64,000 bases of DNA. Origin: Clitopilus passeckerianus (taxonomy: Eukaryota; Basidiomycota; Agaricomycetes; Agaricales; Entolomataceae). A program made the translations under genes and the position numbers. Positions 56,315 through 64,000 of this stretch are shown piece after piece. Under the pieces are notes generated by a model that was given only the letters and a program-made list of their open reading frames with translations, made no database searches and was not told the origin of the DNA. The DNA lies in assembly GCA_944990035.1 (NCBI GenBank), contig CALYLX010000121.1, forward strand, positions 310,001-374,000, written 5' to 3'. The number at the start of each line of letters is the position of its first letter. The first letter of the stretch is position 1.

Positions 56315-59300
56315 ATGTCAACGTCTGCGAACTCCTCATCTCGGCCTCCATCGGGAAGCAGCCGGCCATACACTAGCAATGCTTATACATCGCGACCAGG
56401 GACTTCATTGAAGCGGCCTTGGACAGCCCAGTCGACTCGGCCTAATACTGCTAGACCAACAACTGCAGCATCGACCAGATACGAAGCCAGCTATATCACT
56501 GCAATACTAGAAGGAAGAGGAATCTCTCGCGAGCTCGGAATGGCAGCCCTGGATAAGGACACAGGAAGGGTTGTTTTGGTCCAGGTAATCAGGATGTATG
56601 CGGTCACCTGTGGACTCAGAGAGGCTAAACCAGTCAATTCAGCTTGCCGACTGTCAGACATATGTCAAGACTCTGCATCAGATGCACATACACCGACCCT
56701 CCCTCATCCTTGTCCCAGATACATTCCTGATGCCAACTGACAAGAATGGAGGCGATGGCCGCGGTAGAAACAATAATGGGTCTTCAATGCTTGTTGACAT
56801 TTTGGAGGAAGAATTTCCAGAGGTACCTATAGAACCTGTTGGGAGGAAGTATTGGAATGATACTGGAGGTAAGGCTATTCATCACGCTATGCTTGTGAAC
56901 ATTTTCACTAATTTTATCAATCAGGCCTTGAATTTATCATGCAGCTTTGTGTCGAGGATGACGAACGAGCTGCAACCCTGCTTGCAGTGTCAAACAAGTA
57001 CGCATATATTCATGCATCCAGACGATTTCAACCAGTTTAACCTCGGCCTTTAGGTATTACGCTCTTTCAGCCACATGTGCCCTCTTCAAGCATGCAGAAG
57101 CTCGGCTCAATACGCGTTTTGCTGCCTCGTCCCTGCGAATTCGCTATGTACCACTGGACGGAACAATGATGATTGACCCCGACACTGCTAAGAATCTTGA
57201 ACTGGTGGGCAACCTGCAACACAAGAAGTCCAACTATTCGTTATTTGGGTATGAACTATTTTCCGGCGTTATTTAGTGGCTCACACGATGAACCTAGTAC
57301 TCTGAACTTCACCTACACTGCCATGGCCACCCGGCTTCTTCGGGTCAATATTATGTCTCCAATAACAGGTCAGTGCTTCTCATCGTGTCAGAGAAATGGT
57401 ACCTTACCCGCAATGTGCAGTTCAGGCGGCTGTTGATGCACGACTTGATGCTGTCGAAGAACTTGTCCAAATTGAAGATCGATACACGGAAGTACGGGAT
57501 GCCCTCAAGACCCTCAACAAAATGGACTTTGACAAGTTAATCGTTTCTGTAAGGAACAACTGCCCTTCCACCCAAATGTGCTATTTAACTAACGTTCTCG
57601 CCAGCTCGCGTCTCAAGAAGTCAAGATAGTGAATTCAGCCAAGCCGGCCTCTGCAAGAGTCACTCAAATGTTGAATTTGCGGAACATCGTGAAGAACTTG
57701 CCTCTGCTCCAGAGAGCACTGGAGAACAGTAACGCGCAACTCCTTCGGATTATTCTTGATGTGAGTCTCCCGCCTCTTTGGAGTATAAAACTCCGCAACT
57801 GATAGATCCTCCGTAGTTGATTTCCGACGAACGGCTTGCTAAGATAGAAACCTTGGTTAATGCAAATCTCAACGATGATGGTGCTCCCGCCAAGGTCTGT
57901 CTTAACTCGACGCTCGCATTATTTCTATGCTTAGATTGGGTCCAGGGTGGAATTGGAGCAATTAACGCACGCATATATGCGGTCAAGGCCAACCGCAATC
58001 GACTTCTAGACGTAGCCCGGGAAACTTACAAAGAGAATGTTGGGGATATCTTCGAGCTGACCCGTACACTTTCAGAAACGCATGAGCTACCGATATCCGT
58101 GATGTATCAAGACAGTGGTTTTGTCTTCACGCTCAAGAAGTCGGAACATGATGGGGAACTGCCGAAGGGATTTGTTAACGTCAGTTCGAAGAAGGGGAAG
58201 TGGCATTTCTCAAGTTTGGAACTGGTAAGTGCATGTAGCTCTCCAAGCTCGGCGAGCTGAAAACTCTAACACATCTTCGAAGAAAAAAATGAATGCCAGA
58301 ATGAAGGACGCTATGGACGAAACGTTGATCTTGAGTGAGAAGTAAGTGTGGTGTGACTTCTTCCCACTTGGACTAATGCAACCTCTAAAGGATCATCCAG
58401 GATTTGGTGGCAGAAGTTGTAGCGAATATTGGAGCATTGTATAAGGCTTCAGAGGCTGTAAGCTTTGCAGAATCGTCGAGGAAACATCTGGACTCTGATA
58501 CTTCATCCCAGGTTGCCTTAGTCGACATGTTGTGGTCGTTTGCGCATGCTTCTATCAGTAAGCAACTTCAAGTTTGTACTATTATTCGTTCGTTCGTTCA
58601 GCTCTTTTTCCCTCAGTGCGAAGTTACAGTATGCTATTGGCCGCTCGGACCCGAGAGCAACATTTGACCAAAAGATCCAGTTCGACCCGAATTTACCGGG
58701 ACTCTGGCTATCAAGTCCGGACGCCACCCAGTTCTGGAAACGGTGCAGTCCGCTGGTACTCTGGTACCGAACGACGTTTACTGTGACGATTCGACATCTT
58801 TCCAAATTATACAAGGGCCCAAGTAAGCCAAGCTTCAACTCACAACTTCTTTCTGTCGAACTCAGTCCACTTCTATAGCATGTCAGGTTAGGGCTATCCA
58901 ATGATGCTTTTTTCGTCACCCTCGTTTCTTTGGCTTCTAATTGTACCACAGGCAAGAGCACGTACCTCAAGCAAGTCGGCTTGCTTACCATCATGGCAAT
59001 GTGTGGATGTTTCGTCCCAGCGGAGTATGCTAGCTTCAGGTAAGTTTTGCTAGGTTTCTGTCGGAGACCCTTTCTTACAAATCTTCTCGGACAGGCTTCA
59101 CGATTCATTATTAACCCGACTGTCCAATGACGACGATATGGAAAAGTGCCTGAGCACGTTTGCTAGTGAGATGGCTACTTCTGCAATGATTCTAGGTATG
59201 TACCTCCCTTGCATTGGGGATTGGATTCTCACGGGAAAAGGACTTGCGACACCAAAATCGCTTATCCTCGTCGATGAACTGGGCCGAGGAACCTCACCGA

Positions 59301-60230
59301 GAGAAGGGATTGGCATTTCTCATGCCATTGCGGAGGAGTTGATCGCTCTGAAGGTAAGATTTGGTGCCCTGGTGTTTAAATGTCGACAGACTAACTCTCT
59401 ACATAGCCATTCGTTTTCTTCGCCACGTCAGATGCCCCATGCCGCTCTTCCTGTAAACCTTGGCTGAAAAACGGCTTTCGCTAGTCATTTCAAGGAGCTT
59501 ACAACTACACTGTCTCGCCAGCCGACTGTTATCAAGTAAACAGGATTTTTCTCCGATATAACCATGGCGAGCTGACTTTTATTCTTTCAGCCTCCATCTT
59601 TCAGTACAAGTCGGTCTTCTCAAACCTCGAGTAGCTTGGCTTTTCAGATTGCTGAAAACATCGCAGAGGAGTCGTCAAACATCCTCGAACTTTGGGATGA
59701 CGTTCTACTACAAGTGGGTATCCTCCAATAAGTCCCTTATTCTAGCTGACGTTTGCAGAATCATCGATGGAGCTCCAGAGGAACATAACCACTACGGCAA
59801 GAGCCTTGACCGTTCGCTTTAGTCTGCCTTCTGATGCTAAGTATATAATACAGGGTTGGATTTGGCCCGGCTGGCCGATCTGCCGGCGGATGTGCTCTCT
59901 GAAGCTAAGCGGGTGGCGGAAACGCTCGCCGCATTGCATGCTAAGGACGAAAGCGAAAGCGAGAGTAACAGGATAGCTGCTCAACGGAGAGCTGTAATCA
60001 GGGTGATTCTCCTTGGTTTTTTCTCCCACTTCAGTTTTGCTCTGGGTTCAGACTCATACCATTCGGTCTGCTCTTGGCATGTTACTAACCGTTATGTTTT
60101 GATGTACGCGCAGCTTCGAACTCAACTGACACAAGCATACAAGCACTCCGCACTTCCCGACCGAGACTTGTTGGAATTTATTCGCCGTTTCCAGGATGAT
60201 ATTGCCAGAGTCTTTCTTCACACCGATTAA
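56315..60230 (+). CDS. MSH4: Msh4, meiotic MutS homologue
   Basis: Meiosis-specific MutS homologue that pairs with Msh5 to stabilise recombination intermediates and promote crossovers; it does not repair mismatches. Many short exons from ATG 56315 to TAA 60230. N-terminal 60 residues are Ser/Thr/Arg-rich; the MutS connector, lever and clamp regions follow ([50 protein letters not shown]). The ATPase contains Walker [19 protein letters not shown], Walker [22 protein letters not shown] and FGMTFYYKI, then [13 protein letters not shown]. The mismatch-recognition domain I of Msh2/6 is absent, as expected. Walker A is split by two introns around an 8-nt exon (58879-58886), and one late intron appears to be GC-AG. 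A 36-nt segment before SRQTSSNFG may be an unspliced intron. Confidence 0.94.
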
Positions 60231-61561
60231 ATCCTCTCGTGGCTTGGCTCCAGCCTCTCCGGCGCCGGAACTACATCGTGCCCGCAAGTGTTTACCTCCT
60301 GTTCAACGTTTTGCCAACTTGTGTGGTTTGAGTATCCTTGCCTGACTTCATGTACTCTACTTTGGGGATAGGATATTTCAAATTAAACACGTTTTTGGTC
60401 CCAATTTGGAGAGCTGGGGGGCCCCTTGTCCCCACATCCTCGGGGAAAGGTGGTCAGTGAGATCCGCTAAGGTCCGTCCTGTCGTCACTAATCCAGAGAG
60501 CGTCAAACGGGGATCTGTATGCTATTTCTGCGGTGCCTGTGACTCGATTGTTTCCTCCACACAACGAGGTTTTGTACGTTATTGACACTTGGCATGGAAT
60601 TCAGAGTGCCCAGCAGTCAGGTACTTGCCTTCTTAGGAGTGTGACTGACCACGGACCGAGCCTGCATACATCATGATAGTTCTAATTCAGACCAGAGACC
60701 GCAGGGTTACGGCACGCTCGAATTTAACGCCGCAGTCGGTCGTGGCCAGCGTGGTGCCTTGAGCACCAGAATGCCTTTGTTTGTTCCTTATCTCTTCTTG
60801 TGTTTCTCCCCAAGGTACATTAGCAATCGAAACCGACGAAGGCAAACCCTGTCGACTGAAGACTACTCTTCACTTCCGAGCTCTTCATCTTCCATCGAGG
60901 AGGGAAGGATGTCCGGAAATGTCGTCGATCCCATTTAGGATAATGTAAAATGAAATTCTAAAGCCCACTGAATGGCGAAGGAAATCACTAGGAAGGTCTA
61001 TCATCTGCTCCGAGCAGTACGCTTTAGCAATCATTGAATAGGCCCAGCGTGACCCTGTAACTCCCACAAACTGCCCACCTCATCAATGCCTCATGGCCAA
61101 GCTCCGGTATATGGAGCCTTAGGGTGATAAGGGCATCGGACGGCTTTGGGAGAATATTCTTCTGCATTTGAGCGCACTTTCCATGATTTATGGGAATGGT
61201 TCGCTGAAACCACGCAATGAGGACCTTACCGGTTAAACTGTCACTGGCTGAGGTGTCCGAATGGTGCGATATAGCCGAATTTATTTATCATGAGCTTCGG
61301 GGCCAAACAACCGGCTTCGTAGATCTAAGCGCCTGCTTGACGTGATCGCCTTGTGGAAGCACAAACGCCTCCAAAACTTTGTCAGGGTGCACTTATCTCA
61401 GTTCGTTTGCCCGCTGTTATTCGCACTCGGCGTCACTAATGAAAGCCTCTTATCAGGTCCACTTAGGGGCACCGTTACGCCTTACCGTTTTCGGCTTTTC
61501 ACAGGACATATAAGCACCCGGAGCATCGACTGGTTCTCCCCACTCTCAAACCTTGAGCATC
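60231..61561. other. Intergenic stretch before the oxidoreductase gene
   Basis: 1.3 kb without supported genes. A TATAAG motif at 61509, 53 nt before the ATG, is a likely promoter element of the oxidoreductase. Confidence 0.45.
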
Positions 61562-63483
61562 ATGGTTAACATCCGTGCTGGGGTACACATCTGGCTTCGA
61601 AACATTGTCATTCGTACCATTCTAGGGGTCCTCAGGCTCTTTTCTCCTTCAGTGGATGCTCTTATACGACGGTTACGCCAGTCTCCTGGCCTGCCCGTCC
61701 CTGGGCCAACTCAACCTTACTGGACCTTGCCTCCCTCTCCGCTTGCGTCACACAATTCTGGCAGTGATGTTAAGTTACCTTCTTATGCTGATGTCGTCAT
61801 TATTGGCAGTGGGATAACTGGAACAGCCTTTGCCAGAACTCTGCTTGACCGTGATGACCAGAGGAGAGGAGACAGTCCTCCTCTTCAAGTAGTCATGCTG
61901 GAGGCGAGGGAAACATGTTCAGGTGCAACGGGACGGTGAGTATATACCTACCCCCCTTCAGCCGACCCTCATCTTTATCTCAGGAATGGTGGACATATCA
62001 CTCCGGTTCTCTATGCTGAGTATTCCGAGCTCAAAGAAAAGTACGGTATTCAGACGGCTCAGAAGATCATGCGTTTCCGTCTCGGTCACCTTCCCAGGAT
62101 CCTTGCTGTCGCCGCAGAGGAAGAACTTTCGGACCAATCACAGTGTCGTGAGGTTGAAGCTTTTGACGTCTTTCATGACGCGGGGCTTTTCAATGACGCA
62201 AAGGACAAACTGGCCGCTTACAAGAACGACTTGCCGTCGGAAAGCGCACAATACAAGATATACGATGATCCGAAAGGGCATTCCGTAAGTAGACGATCCT
62301 GCAATCATCATCTGGCCAGGGGTTCACGTCTATGTAGGACTTCCAGTTAACAGAGAATGCGGTCGGCTGCATGTCGACTCGAGCTGGCGCTGTACATCCA
62401 TATCGTCTTGTCACCGGCATACTTACCCGACTGCTTCAATGCCACAAGTAGGATTTTTCGCCCAATGACATGCACCAAACCTCTAACTTTTTCAGCTTCA
62501 ATCTATTCACAAATACGCCTTGCATTGGTATTACTTCCCCCGATGAAGATCAGCTTTACCTTGTTTCGACACCCAAAGGAGTTATCTGTACACCCCATGT
62601 CATCCATGCAACAAATGGTTGGGCTGCTCACCTTCTTCCTGGTCTGAAAGGCAAGATCATACCGGCAAGAGGTACGATGACGGCTCAACGCCCCTGGGCT
62701 GGACTTGGTCAAGGAGCTCGGTTGAAGACACAGTGGGCTGGCCAGCGTTCCTTCGTATTCTTCCCGACCGCCGAACCTCATAACTTCGACTATCTCACCC
62801 AGCAATTACCTCGCGATGGATCGAATACGAACGGCACCGGTATATTCCCGCCTTCGGAAGGAGAACTCATGCTCGGTGGTGGATTTGTTCGTCACAATGC
62901 GGCCTTGACTGAACTTGGGAACGCGGATGATCGTAGTTCCAACAAGGCGACTGGAAACTACTTGGCCGGTGCTCTCGGGGATTACTTCGTTGGAGGCAAT
63001 AACCGGAGTGAGGAGAAGGACAGGGTGAAGGCTACTTGGAGCGGCGTATTGGGCATTTCTTGTGACGGAAATCCTTGGGTCGGAAGAGTTCCCTCTCAGG
63101 TTTCTGGTAGGTGTACTATACGGACACGGACTACACGGACTATTACACGGACCTCTCTTCGCAGCAATGTGAAGGAGGTCCACCCTGGTTCTGACACTGC
63201 TTCTGGCTTACAATTACAGAGCACTGGCTCAGACAGGCTTTCGACGCCCGGCGAGTGGATGGCTGCTGGGTACACCGGTGAGGGAATGGTGCACGCCTGG
63301 AGGAGCGGGGAGGCGTTGGCGATGATGGTCCTTGGAATGGATGAGCCGAGCACGGATCAGGAGACCATGAAGACAGATGCTGATGTTGAAGGCATCGGTG
63401 AGTGGTTCCCAGATGTGTTTAGGGTCACTGAGGACAGGTGGAACAACACGGGGTTCGAGGATTTCATCGCGGCCTTTTTGTAA
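61562..63483 (+). CDS. FAD-dependent (DAO-type) oxidoreductase
   Basis: Flavoprotein of the D-amino-acid-oxidase/glycine-oxidase superfamily; substrate unknown. The start at 61562 precedes a hydrophobic, basic N-terminus that may be a membrane anchor or targeting signal. Rossmann dinucleotide motif ADVVIIGSGITGTAFARTL near residue 80, then LEARETCSGATGRNGGHI, the covalent/FAD loop region typical of DAO. Later: STRAGAVHPYRLVTGI, PHVIHATNGWA, a substrate-domain stretch, VLGISCDGNPWVGRVP, and PGEWMAAGYTGEGMVHAW, the C-terminal FAD site. Introns follow CSGATGR, KGHS, QCHN and VSG; the last, 63107-63232, is 126 nt and keeps the frame open if retained. Related fungal proteins are often annotated as amine or sarcosine oxidase-like, but no residues here fix the substrate. 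Confidence 0.88.
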
Positions 63484-64000
63484 ACCCCGCGTACGCAGAA
63501 TGTTTTTAATTATCCTACCTATGACTTACGGCTTATGCATTCCTCTTCACCTGTACTCCATGCCTTTACGGCGAAGACCTGTTTCTTGATTTACCTGTAC
63601 TAGTACGATATCTCTCACGGCTGTCTGTAGCCCATCGAATTTACCCTGAACTCGTCTTGACATACGTCTGTCGTCACTTCAGCTTGGATTGACGCGTCCA
63701 CGTTCTTAATTTTTTACCCTCATAACGACGACGCGCTCCTTACTCCACGTGTGAGACGCGTTTTCCATATTGTGGAAAATCCTAGATTGGCGAACTTGAT
63801 ACACACTAAGACGCTGGCCACTATTCGGAAAAGGGAGACTCATCAGCCACATAGAGTTGAGCGGTGATTGACTCGATTGGTGAAGTATGTTTACCACTTT
63901 TAATGGACCACCACTGGTCACCTCTAGAGGTTTAACTTCAACTCGTGTCGAGGCTGTATGAGTTCCGTCGTTTGATAGAGATCAATATCATGATAACCTC
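63484..64000. other. Right-end flank
   Basis: 3' region of the oxidoreductase and window end. No gene or repeat recognised. Confidence 0.4.

Overview
This window is nuclear DNA of a filamentous basidiomycete, most likely an Agaricomycete. The genes carry many short introns of about 50-60 nt with GTRNGT donors and CTRAC-type branch sites. Several proteins are typical fungal orthologues (Vps27, Vps35, Get2, YL1/Vps72, Cdk1, Msh4). A 38-residue reading frame ending in the CaaX box CVIA looks like a basidiomycete mating-pheromone precursor. There are no viral, plasmid or CRISPR features. Most genes were spliced by eye; where exon sums closed in frame I give the residue count.

Layout. 1-1845 (-): TMEM184/Ost-alpha membrane protein, running off the left edge. 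4209-6664 (+): Vps27 (ESCRT-0). About 7909-12487: copy A of a large, intron-rich, C/T-rich repeat with its own TATA box. 13546-16407 (+): an intact Prp43-like DEAH-family helicase with altered helicase motifs. 16780-18065 (-) and 20808-22435 (+): a divergent pair of paralogues of unknown function sharing intron positions and a 22-nt micro-exon. 24624-26101 (-): secreted/membrane protein with a Kre9/Knh1-like ectodomain. 26758-27075 (-): end of a possibly broken gene. About 28168-32969: copy B of the repeat, same orientation, about 20.26 kb from copy A. 33208-33957 (-): orphan protein. 37060-38406 (+): OTT_1508-like deaminase. 38613-41981 (-): Vps35 (retromer). 42421-42492 (+): tRNA-Val(CAC). 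43296-44770 (-): unknown 422-residue protein. 48486-48602 (+): pheromone precursor. 49332-50466 (+): Get2-like. 50571-51294 (-): mitochondrial ribosomal protein with an L51/S25/CI-B8 fold. 51442-53470 (+): YL1/Vps72. 53882-55388 (-): Cdk1. 56315-60230 (+): Msh4. 61562-63483 (+): FAD-dependent (DAO-type) oxidoreductase.

The right half (37-64 kb) is dense, mostly housekeeping or sexual-cycle genes: endosomal sorting, tail-anchored protein insertion, SWR1 chromatin remodelling, the cell cycle, meiotic crossover and mating pheromone. The left-centre (7-33 kb) is accessory: two long direct repeats flank the divergent helicase, the lineage-specific paralogue pair and a membrane protein. The strongest candidates for something undescribed are the duplicated, promoter-bearing, modular repeat with its 29-bp perfect inverted repeat, the non-canonical Prp43-like helicase, and the paralogue pair.
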